Positions 38,333-47,327 of a stretch of DNA of 64,000 bases are shown piece after piece. The position numbers and the translations under genes are program-made. Position 1 is the first letter of the stretch. The number at the start of each line of letters is the position of its first letter. Source of the stretch: Stenotrophomonas sp. UBA7346 (GTDB lineage: Bacteria > Pseudomonadota > Gammaproteobacteria > Xanthomonadales > Xanthomonadaceae); assembly GCA_002471015.1 (NCBI GenBank), contig DKPB01000049.1, positions 6,022-70,021 of the forward strand. The letters are read 5' to 3'. The notes under the pieces are model-generated. The model worked only from the letters and a program-made list of their open reading frames with translations, did not search any database and was not told the DNA's origin.

Positions 38333-39184
38333 ATGAGCAGTCAGCAGTTCGCCATGGTGCTGCGCACCTTGAAGGGTATGCCTACCTCCGATGGGGCGGG
38401 GGTGCGTCTGACGCGGGTGATCGGGACACCGGCGTTGCCGGACCTGGACCCGTTCCTGATGCTGGACGAGTTCGGCACCGACCGCGCCGAGGACTACATC
38501 GCCGGCTTTCCCAGCCACCCGCACCGCGGCTTCGAGACCGTCACCTACATGCTGGACGGGCGCATGCGGCACAAGGACAACCACGGCAACGAAGGCCTGC
38601 TGACCCCGGGTAGCGTGCAGTGGATGACGGCCGGGCGCGGGCTGGTGCATTCGGAAATGCCGGAACAGGAGTCCGGGCGCATGCGTGGTTTCCAGCTGTG
38701 GGTGAACCTGCCGGCACGCGACAAGATGGTGGAGCCGCGTTACCAGGAGTACGCACCCGAGCGTATCCCCACATTCTCGCCTGCGCCCGGGGTGGAGGTG
38801 AAGCTGATCGCTGGCGGCGTGGGGCAGGAGCAGGGGCCCATCCGGCAACCCGCTACCGATCCGCTGTACCTGGACGTGACCTTGGCGGCCGGGGCGCAGT
38901 GGCACTGCCCGCTGCCCGAGGGCCACAACGCGTTTGCCTATGTCTTCGAAGGCGAGGCCGTGCTGGGTGACGCCGATGCCGCCCGCGGCGTGGCCCAGCA
39001 CGAGTTGGCGGTACTGGGCGGTGGGGCGGTGTTGCCACTGCGCGGCGGTGAACAGGGCGCACGCTTGATCGTGGTGGCCGGGCGCCCCTTGCGCGAGCCA
39101 GTGGTACGTCATGGCCCGTTCGTGATGAATACCCGCGAGCAATTGATGCAGGCCTTCATCGACTACGAGCAGGGCCGCTTCTGA
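38333..39184 (+). CDS. Pirin family protein
   Basis: A 283-residue bicupin. The metal-binding residues of the N-terminal cupin are in GFPSHPHRGFETVTYML and the later PGSVQWMTAGRGLVHSEMPEQ; the C-terminal cupin ends in RPLREPVVRHGPFVMNT. Bacterial pirins such as YhhW act as quercetinases; others bind regulators. The start is ATG 38333, because GGAG lies six bases before it, while the ATG at 38327 directly abuts that site. A second, different pirin is at 40825-41685. Confidence 0.9.
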   Translation: MSSQQFAMVLRTLKGMPTSDGAGVRLTRVIGTPALPDLDPFLMLDEFGTDRAEDYIAGFPSHPHRGFETVTYMLDGRMRHKDNHGNEGLLTPGSVQWMTAGRGLVHSEMPEQESGRMRGFQLWVNLPARDKMVEPRYQEYAPERIPTFSPAPGVEVKLIAGGVGQEQGPIRQPATDPLYLDVTLAAGAQWHCPLPEGHNAFAYVFEGEAVLGDADAARGVAQHELAVLGGGAVLPLRGGEQGARLIVVAGRPLREPVVRHGPFVMNTREQLMQAFIDYEQGRF

Positions 39185-39268
39185 CGAACAGCCGCCCGAT
39201 CAGGCAGGGCCTGGCCGGGCGGTTGCGTCATCTGGCTGGCAGCTTGGATGGCAGCTCGAAGGCCGCGC

Positions 39269-39730
39269 TCAGCGTGCGCCAGCCAGCGCCGAGGAATTGA
39301 GGTTCAGGGTCTGGGTCAGATTCTGCAGGTTGCCCAGCTCGGCGGTGTCGGCCGCGTCGATCCAGATCTGCGCGAAGCGGTTCTTGTCCAGCTTGACCAC
39401 GGTGATGCGGCGCGACTCCAGCCCAGGCAGGTCGCGGCCGCCCATGTCCAGCTTGTACCAGTGCATGGACTCGCCGCCGAACGAACCCTTCTCCGCACGC
39501 AGGGCACGGTTGAAGGCCATGTCCGGATCGCGCGCGGTCAGCATCATGTTCAATACGGTGCGGCCGTCACCGGTGGAGGCCTTGCACACGATGAAATCGC
39601 TCTGGGTCTGCTGATCCCAGTGCAGGCCACTGTCGGCAGGCAGCGTTGGGCATTGCTCGGCCTGCTGGGCCAGGGCGGTGGAGCTGAGGGCAAGCAGCAT
39701 GGCTGCGGAAACGATACGGACAGTCTTCAC
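39269..39730 (-). CDS. Exported protein of unknown function
   Basis: A 153-residue protein with a signal peptide ((M)KTVRIVSAAMLLALSSTALAQQ) and a compact mature domain of about 130 residues with Cys30 and one more Cys in FIVCKAS, a likely disulfide. I recognise no family. The start is GTG 39730, with GGGGAA upstream; an earlier in-frame ATG is further away and lacks context. It lies between the pirin gene (convergent) and aqpZ, with no obvious partner. Confidence 0.65.
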   Translation of the reverse strand: MKTVRIVSAAMLLALSSTALAQQAEQCPTLPADSGLHWDQQTQSDFIVCKASTGDGRTVLNMMLTARDPDMAFNRALRAEKGSFGGESMHWYKLDMGGRDLPGLESRRITVVKLDKNRFAQIWIDAADTAELGNLQNLTQTLNLNSSALAGAR

Positions 39731-39914
39731 TACGCATTCCCCATGAAGCATCGTACGCAGGACGGCACGATGAAAGTCGAATTCGAGTTCTGAAGGTGGC
39801 TGTGGCGGGCGGGCAGTGTTCCCCTGGCCCGGTGCGCATATCCCCATGCGCCCGACCACCGGTTGAACTTATTACAAAAATGGCCGCAGATGCAAAGTGC
39901 TGGCCGGTGTCACA

Positions 39915-39942
39915 CAAAAACGGCCCCGGGAAGGGGCCGTTC
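39915..39942 (-). terminator. Rho-independent terminator of aqpZ
   Basis: Read leftward: stem ACGGCCCC / GGGGCCGT with a 5-nt loop, then TTTTTG. It lies 24 bp after the aqpZ stop codon. Confidence 0.9.
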
Positions 39943-39965
39943 TTGCGGTGGTTTCACACCAGGGC

Positions 39966-40685
39966 TTACTTGTCGCTGCCCAGCCACTTGTACGCCACGC
40001 CACCAATCAGCGCGCCCAGGATGGGGGCAACCCAGAACAGCCACAGCTGGCTGATGGCACCGGCACCGGCAAACACCGCAACAGCAGTGGAGCGGGCCGG
40101 GTTCACCGAGGTGTTGGTGACCGGGATGCTGATCAGGTGGATCAGGGTCAAGGCCAGGCCGATAGCGATGGGGGCGAAACCCGCCGGTGCACGGCCATGG
40201 GTGGCGCCCATGATGACGATCAGGAATACCGCGGTCAGCACCACTTCGCACAGGAAGGCGGCGGCAACGGTGTAGCCACCCGGTGACAGGGCGCCGTAGC
40301 CATTGCTGGCGAAGGCACCTGGCTGGCTGCCATCAATCAGGAAATTGGCATTGCCCTGGGCAATCTGCAGCAGGATGAAACCGGCAAAGAGGCCACCCAG
40401 CACCTGCGCCACGATGTACGGCAACAGGTCCTTGCCGGAGAAGCGCCCACCGGCCCACAGGCCGATGCTGACCGCCGGGTTGAAGTGGGCGCCGGAGATG
40501 TGGCCGAAGGCATAGGCGCCGGTCAGCACGGTCAGGCCGAAGGCCAGCGCCACGCCAACGAAGCCTATGCCCAGCGGGTTGCCGTCACCGCCGAAGTTTG
40601 CCGCCAGCACCGCGCTGCCACAGCCACCCAGTACCAGCCAGAAGGTGCCGAGAAACTCGGCAGCCAGGCGCTTGCTCATGCTCAT
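39966..40685 (-). CDS. aqpZ: Aquaporin Z
   Basis: A water channel of 239 residues with six helices and two half-helices. Both NPA motifs are intact (HFNPAVSIGLWAGG and SVNPARSTAVAVF), with Arg after the second one as part of the selectivity filter. The start MSMSKRLAAEFLGTFWLVLGGCGSAVLAA is typical of AqpZ. Length and lack of the glycerol-facilitator insert favour AqpZ over GlpF. Monocistronic, with a strong terminator. Confidence 0.96.
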   Translation of the reverse strand: MSMSKRLAAEFLGTFWLVLGGCGSAVLAANFGGDGNPLGIGFVGVALAFGLTVLTGAYAFGHISGAHFNPAVSIGLWAGGRFSGKDLLPYIVAQVLGGLFAGFILLQIAQGNANFLIDGSQPGAFASNGYGALSPGGYTVAAAFLCEVVLTAVFLIVIMGATHGRAPAGFAPIAIGLALTLIHLISIPVTNTSVNPARSTAVAVFAGAGAISQLWLFWVAPILGALIGGVAYKWLGSDK

Positions 40686-40824
40686 GATTCATTCCCCAGA
40701 ATTAGCCCGAAACGGGTGTGGGGAAAATACACGTAGAACCTGTCCGGGTGCGTTTTAAAAACGTTAACCGCAGCCAGGACAGCTGCGCGATCGCGGGGGT
40801 ACGCCGCGACGCACGCGGTGGTTG

Positions 40825-41685
40825 TCAGCGCGGCAGGGGAATGAATTCCTTGTCGTCGCCGGGGATGCTGCCGAAGCGGCCATTTTCCCAATCGTCCTTG
40901 GCCTGCTCGATGCGCTCCTTGGAACTGGACACGAAGTTCCACCACAGGTGGCGCGGTGCATCCAGCGGCTCGCCGCCCATCAGCATCGCCTTGACGGGGG
41001 TCTTGGCACGCAGCCGACCTACCGCGCCCGCTTCGGGGATGACCAGGTGCTGGGCGGGGATATCGGTGCCGTCCAGCTGCGCGTCGCCTTCCAGGATGTA
41101 GAGCGCGCGCTGCACGTGCGAAGTGTCCAGGTCGATCTCGGCGCCGGGTGCCAGATCGATGGCCACGTTCAAGGTGTCGGCAAATACCTTCACCGGCGAT
41201 TCCTCACCATAGGCGCGGCCGGCGATCACCCGCAGCCAGGCGCCATCACGGCGCTGCTGTGGCAACTGGTCGGCAGCGAAGTGGAAAAAGGCCGGATCGG
41301 TTTCCTCGTGGCTCTTGGGCAGGGCAACCCAGGTCTGCATGCCGTGCAGGCTCTGGTCGTGCTCGCGGGCGGCAGCGGGGGTGCGCTCGGAGTGGGCAAT
41401 GCCCCGTCCGGCGGTCATCCAGTTGACGTCACCGGGGCGAATGATCTGGTCCGAGCCCAGCGTGTCGCGGTGGCCGATCTGCCCGGACCACAGGAAGGTG
41501 ACGGTCGCCAGGCCGATATGCGGGTGCGGGCGGACATCGATGCCTTGCCCGGGGCTGAAAATGGCCGGGCCCATGTGGTCGACGAACACGAATGGTCCTA
41601 CGCTGCGCGCCTGCAGGGTGGGCACGGCACGGCGGACCTGGAAGCCGCCAAGGTCGTGGACGCGCGGGCTGATGATGGTGGTCAT
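40825..41685 (-). CDS. Pirin family protein, second copy
   Basis: A 286-residue bicupin distinct from the pirin at 38.3 kb. The metal-binding motif is RPHPHIGLATVTFLWSGQIGHRD with the later PGDVNWMTAGRGIAHSERTP; DHMGPAIFSPGQGIDV precedes it, as in YhhW-like quercetinases. The C-terminal cupin is GGEPLDAPRHLWWNFVSSSKERIEQAKDDW. Function beyond the family is unclear. Transcribed leftward toward aqpZ, with about 140 bp between them. Confidence 0.92.
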   Translation of the reverse strand: MTTIISPRVHDLGGFQVRRAVPTLQARSVGPFVFVDHMGPAIFSPGQGIDVRPHPHIGLATVTFLWSGQIGHRDTLGSDQIIRPGDVNWMTAGRGIAHSERTPAAAREHDQSLHGMQTWVALPKSHEETDPAFFHFAADQLPQQRRDGAWLRVIAGRAYGEESPVKVFADTLNVAIDLAPGAEIDLDTSHVQRALYILEGDAQLDGTDIPAQHLVIPEAGAVGRLRAKTPVKAMLMGGEPLDAPRHLWWNFVSSSKERIEQAKDDWENGRFGSIPGDDKEFIPLPR

Positions 41686-41805
41686 GGCTGGCTGCTCCGG
41701 CTTGCATGGATGTGCGCGCAGGATGGCATGGCCGGAGCGAAGAAGGGGTCACCGTGCGGGGAATGGATTGTTGTCGGAGTGGGGGGAGTGGGGCCGGAAG
41801 CGTTA

Positions 41806-41922
41806 CCCCTCCCCAACCCTCCCTTCGCTGCGCGAAAGGGAGGGGGCCAAAGCCCCGGTTGCACGCAGGGCTGCCGCTTTGCCCCTCTCTCTGCCGAAGG
41901 CAAGGGAAGGGTTGGTGAGGGG
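41806..41922. repeat. Two G-rich palindromic repeats in the pirin-gpmA gap
   Basis: One unit at 41806-41847 (CCCTCCC-TTCGCTGCGCGAA-GGGAGGG) and one at 41882-41922 with the GCCGAAGGC core. They belong to the same family as those at 5.2-5.5, 12.65 and 52.7 kb. The remaining 388-bp gap (41686-42073) holds no gene; TACAAT at 42034-42039 is a possible gpmA -10 box without a clear -35. Confidence 0.7.
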
Positions 41923-42073
41923 GGAGCTCTTGCTCCTGCTCATTCACCAGACAAACAGAACCAGTCTCTCCTGCAACCACATTGCTCCCATACGCAACCC
42001 CCAAACAAGGAACGGAAGCCAACGTGAAGGGGCTACAATCGCTGTCTTCCTTCCCCATCCGGAGACCTCCGCA

Positions 42074-42823
42074 GTGACCCGCAAACTCGTGCTGTTGCGC
42101 CATGGCCAGAGCCAGTGGAACCTCGATAACCGCTTCACCGGCTGGGTGGACGTGGACCTGACCGAGCAGGGCCGCCAGGAGGCCGCCACCGCCGGCCGGC
42201 TGATGAAGGAAGAAGGCCTGCAGTTCGACGTGGCCCACACCTCGGTGCTCAAGCGTGCCATCCACACCCTGCAGGGTGCATTGGCCGAGCTGGGTCAGGA
42301 TTGGCTGCCGGTCAACAAGTCCTGGCGTTTGAACGAGCGCCACTACGGTGGCCTGCAGGGCCTGGACAAGGCCGAGACCGCCGCCAAGCATGGTGAGGAA
42401 CAGGTCAAGGTATGGCGCCGTTCCTACGACATCCCGCCGCCGCCGATGGACCTGGCCGATCCGGGCCACCCGATCCACGATCGCCGCTACGCCGGCCTGG
42501 ACCGCAATGCGCTGCCGGCCACCGAATCGCTGGCCACCACGCTGGACCGCGTGCTGCCGTACTGGCACGACGCCATCGCCCCGCAGCTGAAGGACGGCAA
42601 GACCGTGCTGGTCACCGCCCATGGCAATTCACTGCGCGCGCTGTACAAGTACCTCAACAACGTGAGCAAGGAAGAAATCCTCGAGCTCAACATCCCGACC
42701 GGCATTCCGTTGCTGTTCGAATTGAACGACGACCTCACCGTCAAGTCATTCCGTTACCTGGGCGATCCGGAAGCGGCCAAGAAGGCCGCCCAAGCCGTGG
42801 CCAACCAGGGCAAGGCCAAGTAA
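42074..42823 (+). CDS. gpmA: 2,3-bisphosphoglycerate-dependent phosphoglycerate mutase
   Basis: A glycolytic enzyme of 249 residues interconverting 3- and 2-phosphoglycerate. The phosphohistidine motif is KLVLLRHGQSQWNLDNRFTG (His11 region), with LNERHYGGLQGLDKAE and the second catalytic His in VTAHGNSLRALYKYL. The start is GTG 42074, with GGAG nine bases upstream. A longer frame runs back to 41315, but it crosses repeat DNA and the pirin gene on the other strand. It ends in an unusually strong terminator. Confidence 0.97.
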   Translation: MTRKLVLLRHGQSQWNLDNRFTGWVDVDLTEQGRQEAATAGRLMKEEGLQFDVAHTSVLKRAIHTLQGALAELGQDWLPVNKSWRLNERHYGGLQGLDKAETAAKHGEEQVKVWRRSYDIPPPPMDLADPGHPIHDRRYAGLDRNALPATESLATTLDRVLPYWHDAIAPQLKDGKTVLVTAHGNSLRALYKYLNNVSKEEILELNIPTGIPLLFELNDDLTVKSFRYLGDPEAAKKAAQAVANQGKAK

Positions 42824-42870
42824 GCGATACGCTGGAAGCAGCCGCTGCCTGCTCCAGCGATGAATCACTC

Positions 42871-42907
42871 AAAGACCGATGCCAGCATGCTGGCATCGGT
42901 CTTTTTG
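42871..42907 (+). terminator. Strong Rho-independent terminator of gpmA
   Basis: A nearly unbroken 15-base-pair palindrome centred on GCATGC, followed by TTTTTGTTTGTTTG. An A-run on the left side makes it usable in both directions. Confidence 0.93.
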
Positions 42908-42914
42908 TTTGTTT

Positions 42915-43016
42915 GTAGGAGCGGCGTCAGCCGCGAAGCTGGTAACGCTTGAATCCCCGGCCCAACTGTCATCTGACGATCTCCCTGCTTCGCGGCTGAT
43001 GCCGTTCCCACAAGAA
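42915..43016. repeat. Inverted pair of REP-like elements (GGAGCGGC-TCAGCCGCGAAGC type)
   Basis: TGTAGGAGCGGCGTCAGCCG continuing to CGAAGCT at 42916-42942, and its inverted relative GCTTCGCGGCTGATGCCGTT continuing to CCCACA at 42990-43015, with about 47 bp between. Each arm has its own GCGGC/GCCGC hairpin. This family is different from SMAG and resembles REP elements of Pseudomonas and Xanthomonas. Lies between gpmA and the convergent XRE gene. Confidence 0.78.
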
Positions 43017-43059
43017 GATCCGTCTGAGCGCGTGTGATGCTTGGCAGTAGCGTTGCGGA

Positions 43060-43461
43060 TCAGCGACGGCACGCCGGGTCGGCTTGGCATACCCGGTTGT
43101 CGCGTTCGGCAGCCTGTTTGCCCAAGCTGAGCCCGACGACCAGCTGGAACATGAGCGCTACCAGGACCAGGCTGGCGATCCACAGGCCGATTTTCATCCG
43201 GTCAGCTGGACTGATGGCTGCGGCGCTGGGTGCCGGGCTGGCGATGGATTCGCCAGTATCGAGGAGGTCCCCCGCCGCAACCTCCAGCGCAGCCGCAACC
43301 GCCATCCGCGATTCAAGCGAGGCGTTGCCTTCGGTTTCCAGCCGTTGCACCGTGCGCGGGCTCAAACCGCAGATGCTGGCCAGGTGTTCCTGCGACCAGC
43401 CGCGGGCTTCGCGCAGTTGCCTGATCCGCTTTCCGTCGATCTTCACTGTTTCATCTTCCAT
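43060..43461 (-). CDS. XRE family regulator with C-terminal membrane helix
   Basis: A 133-residue protein. Residues 8-66 form an HTH_3 domain (RIRQLREARGWSQEHLASIC, GLSPRTVQRLETEGNASLES), followed by an Ala/Pro linker and one transmembrane helix (about 91-113, IGLWIASLVLVALMFQLVVGLSLG). A short periplasmic tail has two Cys (VCQADPACRR) that could form a disulfide. This layout, a DNA-binding domain tethered to the membrane with a possible redox-active tail, suggests a membrane-sensing regulator. Targets are unknown; it is not next to an obvious operon. Confidence 0.82.
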   Translation of the reverse strand: MEDETVKIDGKRIRQLREARGWSQEHLASICGLSPRTVQRLETEGNASLESRMAVAAALEVAAGDLLDTGESIASPAPSAAAISPADRMKIGLWIASLVLVALMFQLVVGLSLGKQAAERDNRVCQADPACRR

Positions 43462-43693
43462 GCCGCGTTCCTGCCGATGTTAGCTGAGCTGCGAGGTTGC
43501 CGGGCAGCCGCCTTCGCCAACACGACAGAAAGCCGACAGCAGTGTGTCGTCCCAAAGGAATCAACGGCTTGCGTGCTTCCAGGGTGCTGGAAGAACTGCT
43601 CCCCTGTGCGCATGCAGTTGGGAGAGACAGTCTTCGGATGGGGGCCGTGCCATGCCATCATCGGGCACTGATCACGATGACTGGAGTGTCTGC

Positions 43694-44629
43694 TTGAGCA
43701 AATGGATGATGTCGGTAGTGGCAATGGTGGCGCTGAGCGCCTGTAGTGGTGCTCACCAGGCTACGCCCAACGCCACACCGGAAGCGGCTGCCGCAAAGCC
43801 TGCAGCAGCAAGCGCGCAGCGTGGCGAAGGCAACCCTTATGAAGTGCTGGGCACTGAAGTCTGGGACGTGCCGGATCCGGTCAGTGGTCGCAACTACCAG
43901 GTGTTCGTCGCCCTGCCAGCCGGCTACGCGGACAACCCGGACAAGCGCTACCCGGTGCTGTACGTCACCGATGCCGACTATGCCTTCCCGCTGGTCTGGC
44001 AGATGGCGCGGCGCTTGAATGTCGAAGGCCGCAAGATCGAGGACTTCATCCTGGTCGGCCTGTCCTATGCCAAGGGCGAGGGCGGCATGCAGAGCCGCCG
44101 CCGCGATTACACGCCAACCACCAGGGGCCCCAGCGGTTCGCCAGCCGATGCCGTGCACGGTGGCGCCAGCGACTACATCAGCTACCTGGAAACGCAGGTG
44201 CTGCCCTTCGTGGCCAAGCGCTTCCGCAGTGACGAAAGCCGGCGCATGTTCCTCGGCCATTCCTACGGTGCCTTGCTGGGGACGCAGGTGCTGCTGGAAC
44301 GCCCGCAATTGTTCAATGGCTACATCCTCGGCAGCCCGTCGTACTGGTTCGACAAGCACGAGATGGAGCGTCGACTGGCCGCGGCAGGCAAGCCCGCCGC
44401 GCTCCCGGTGCGGGCCTATATGTATGTCGGCGAGTATGAGTCGGTGCAGCATGGCGGTGATGCCGACATGGTGGTGGATGCGCAGCGCATGATCGGTCTG
44501 CTGGGCGCGCGTGGCGGCCAGTCACTGGAGCTGAAGCTGGACGTGCTCAATGACGAGGACCATCTCAGTGTTGCACCGCGTGGTTTCATGCATGGCTTGA
44601 AGTACCTGCTGGCCGCGCCAAAGGGCTGA
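43694..44629 (+). CDS. Esterase-family alpha/beta hydrolase lipoprotein (IroE/Fes-like fold)
   Basis: A 311-residue exported hydrolase. Lipoprotein signal: MMSVVAMVALSAC then Ser-Gly. The mature part matches the 'putative esterase' family: NYQVFVALPAGYADNPDKRY, VLYVTDADYAFP, the nucleophile elbow FLGHSYGALLG (Ser near 190) and a late catalytic His in NDEDHLSVAP. Relatives hydrolyse siderophore or acyl esters; no siderophore genes lie nearby. The start is probably TTG 43694, because CTGGAG lies seven bases before it; ATG 43706 is the alternative. Confidence 0.85.
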   Translation: MSKWMMSVVAMVALSACSGAHQATPNATPEAAAAKPAAASAQRGEGNPYEVLGTEVWDVPDPVSGRNYQVFVALPAGYADNPDKRYPVLYVTDADYAFPLVWQMARRLNVEGRKIEDFILVGLSYAKGEGGMQSRRRDYTPTTRGPSGSPADAVHGGASDYISYLETQVLPFVAKRFRSDESRRMFLGHSYGALLGTQVLLERPQLFNGYILGSPSYWFDKHEMERRLAAAGKPAALPVRAYMYVGEYESVQHGGDADMVVDAQRMIGLLGARGGQSLELKLDVLNDEDHLSVAPRGFMHGLKYLLAAPKG

Positions 44630-44762
44630 GTCGTCCAATCCCCAGGGTCGGGCCCGGCACCCACAGCGGCCGGGCCCGGCTTGCGCTACCACGACCAACG
44701 GCAGGTGTGCCGACGTGCGGCTTGGCTAGACTGCGCTCAATCCCTGCCGCCCGCGCCACGCC

Positions 44763-45575
44763 ATGTCTTCGCCGCTAACCACGCATCGGATCGCTGCCGC
44801 GCAGGGCCCAAGCCGACGCCGGGTGTTCAGCGGCGAGCGGCTGGCTGCACGGGTCAGCTGGTACGCGCCGGGTGAGCGCATGCACCGACACGCGCACGAC
44901 TGTCACCAGCTCTCGCTGTTGCTGCTCGGCACCTTGATGGAGCAGACCGGGCAGGGCGAGGAGCGGCTGGCCGTGCCAGCCTTGGGCGTGAAGCAGGCAG
45001 GCGTTGCCCATGCCAATGAGTACGGGCCGAACGGTGCGCTGATGCTGGGTATCGATCTGCCGGCATCGTTCGACCTGCAGGAGACGCTCGGTATCGGTCG
45101 CGCGTGGCAATGGCGCGGGCATGCGCTGCAGCCGCTACTGCTGCAGGGACGGGGACTGTTGTCGGCCTTGTTTGCAGGCGAGCTGGTCGCTGCCGATGTC
45201 GACGCCCGGCTCTGGGAACTGCTGGCCGGCATGGCTACCCCGGCTGAGCGCCCCCGCGGTACGCCGCCACGTTGGTTGGCGGTGTGCTGCCAGCGTCTGC
45301 AGGATGAGAACATGCCGCTGGCCGATCTGGCTGGCGAGCTTGGCGTGCATCCGGTGTACGTCGCCCGTGCCTTCACGCGCTGGATGGGCTGCGCGCCATC
45401 GGTGTTCCGTGCACGCGCGCAGTTGCAGCGCGCCCTGCCGCTGCTGGCCAACGGGCAGGCCCTGGTTGATGTGGCGCAGCAGGCCGGTTTTGCCGACCAA
45501 TCCCATTTCAGCCGGATTGCCCGCATGCACAGCGGGCTGACCCCGGCGCGCCTGCGCGCGCTGCTGCTGGCGTGA
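44763..45575 (+). CDS. AraC family transcriptional regulator
   Basis: A 270-residue regulator. An N-terminal cupin (SWYAPGERMHRHAHDCHQLSLLL, with His ligands) is followed by the AraC DNA-binding domain: MPLADLAGELGVHPVYVARAF and ALVDVAQQAGFADQSHFSRIARMHSGLTPARLR. It is in the same direction as, and 74 bp upstream of, the broken beta-lactamase-family gene; it may have regulated it. The inducer is unknown. Confidence 0.9.
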   Translation: MSSPLTTHRIAAAQGPSRRRVFSGERLAARVSWYAPGERMHRHAHDCHQLSLLLLGTLMEQTGQGEERLAVPALGVKQAGVAHANEYGPNGALMLGIDLPASFDLQETLGIGRAWQWRGHALQPLLLQGRGLLSALFAGELVAADVDARLWELLAGMATPAERPRGTPPRWLAVCCQRLQDENMPLADLAGELGVHPVYVARAFTRWMGCAPSVFRARAQLQRALPLLANGQALVDVAQQAGFADQSHFSRIARMHSGLTPARLRALLLA

Positions 45576-45649
45576 GCAGGTTCAATCCGTTCAAGACCCT
45601 GGGCAATGCCCTGGCGCATCGTGGCGCTTGTCAGCCACGGAGCCGCACC

Positions 45650-47327
45650 ATGCATCTGCGCAACATCCTGTCCCTGCTATTGCTGCTGCCGGTTTGGCCG
45701 GGCTGCGTGACAACGGCTGCGGCGGCCTCGCCGCAACAGGCCGCACGGGATCTGGCGGCATTCCTGGATGGCATTCCGGAGCTGGGGCCGGGCTACGCGG
45801 TGGTGATCGTCGACCGTGACCAGCAATTGCTGGGCTATACCCGCGGCGTGCGCAACGCCAGCAGCCCAGGCGCCGCTGACCATGCACACGCCGATGTACA
45901 TCGCGTCGCAGACCAAGTCCTACATGGGGTTGCTGGCGCAGGTGCTGGATCGGCAAGGCGTGCTGCGCCTGGACAGTACCCTGGCCGATCACTGGCCGCG
46001 GCTGCGCCTTCCTGATGGCGTCGATCCTGCCGCATGGACCCTCGCGGACCTGCTCAACCATCGTGTGCCCTTGAGCGCGGATGCGGTCACCACGCTGGAG
46101 GCGTACATCGGCAGTCCCGATCCGGCTGTGTATCCGCAGCTGCTGCAGCAGTTCGCGAGCAAGCGTGCTGATGGATTCGACTACGACAATCTCGGCTACA
46201 ACATCTACGCAGCGATACTGCAGCAACACACAGGCCGCTCGTGGCAGGACTGGTTGCAGCAAACCCTGTTCACGCCGTTGCAGCTGCACGAAACCGCAAC
46301 AAATACCTCCAGCTTCGATCCGGCGCAGCTGGCCTTCAACCACCAATGGCTGGGTGCCGAGCAGGGCTGGCGGCTGGTGCCGCCCAAACCCGATGTCTTG
46401 ATGCATTCGGCTGGCGGCATGATGACGTCGCCGCGCGACATGGGCCGTTGGTTGCGCTTGCAGTTGGGTGCAACGCTGTCTCCCCAATTCGACGCACGCT
46501 TGCTGGATGCTGCCCATCGAGCGGGTGTGCAGGTAGACCCGAAGGCCCGTAATGCCTATGAGCTGCCCTGCAACGGTTATGCCTATGGATGGAATGTGTG
46601 TGACTTCGAGGGACATACCCTTTACATCCACGGAGGTAGTTATACCGGCGCGCGCAGCATGATGGCGTTTTCGCCTGATCTGGGGGTTGGTATAGGTGTG
46701 TTCTCCAACTCGGACAACGCAACTGGCTGGCTGACTTCGCGTACGGTGGTGCAGTTCTTCCAGTATCTGATTGATCACCCCGGAGCGGATTCGTGGGCGC
46801 GGACCCGGCAACAGGTCTATCCGCAGCGGGTGGCCGAGCAACTGTCGGGTATGCGCGCGCGCCAGGTGGCGGTGAGGCAGGAGCCGCGTTGGCAGGGGTG
46901 GCGGTGGCAGCCCGCTCTGGCTTCGTTTGTCGGCACGTTCCAGGCTGAGCGTTTGCCGGCAATCGCACGCATTGTCCGCGACGGCGACGCCTTGCAACTG
47001 CAGGTGGGTGCGCTGACGCGGACGCTGCAGCCCGCCGCACCAGGGCTGTTCGGGGCGCAGGACGGCCCACTGGATGTGGTGCAGCCGTTGGAGTTCCGTC
47101 CTGATGGCGATGGTTTTGAGTTCGAGGGCGAAATCTACCGCCGCCGACCTGCAGGAGAGCTGCCGGATGGACACGAAGCACGCGGGCACGGGTCTGCCGG
47201 GCTGCCGTTGCCGGGTACCGGTCCCGAGGAGCCTTGCCCCCACGGGGCGGGGGAGCGCATGCACCGCATGCCGGCGACGGCGACGGCGAGGCGGTGCATG
47301 CGACGGCAGAAGGCAGGACTTATTTGA
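45650..47327 (+). pseudogene. Serine beta-lactamase/penicillin-binding-like hydrolase interrupted by a frameshift
   Basis: Class C/Pfam beta-lactamase family. Frame one encodes the signal peptide (MHLRNILSLLLLLPVWPGC) and VIVDRDQQLLGYTRGVRNAS; frame two continues QAPLTMHTPMYIASQTKSYM, where S-x-x-K is the nucleophile, then YDNLGYNIYAAILQ (Y-x-N motif), HSAGGMMTSPRDMGRW and the H-x-G-like HGGSYTGARSMM. The switch falls at CCC 45865-45867; removing one C restores a continuous protein. The C-terminal 60 residues after YRRRP look unlike the family and may be read-through of non-coding DNA. It is either a real broken gene or a one-base sequencing error. Confidence 0.85.

Noticed and set aside
45572..46015. 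The first half of the beta-lactamase-family gene as a separate 147-residue protein
   Set aside because: It lacks the active site and matches only the N-terminus of the family; the frame-two continuation restores the rest.
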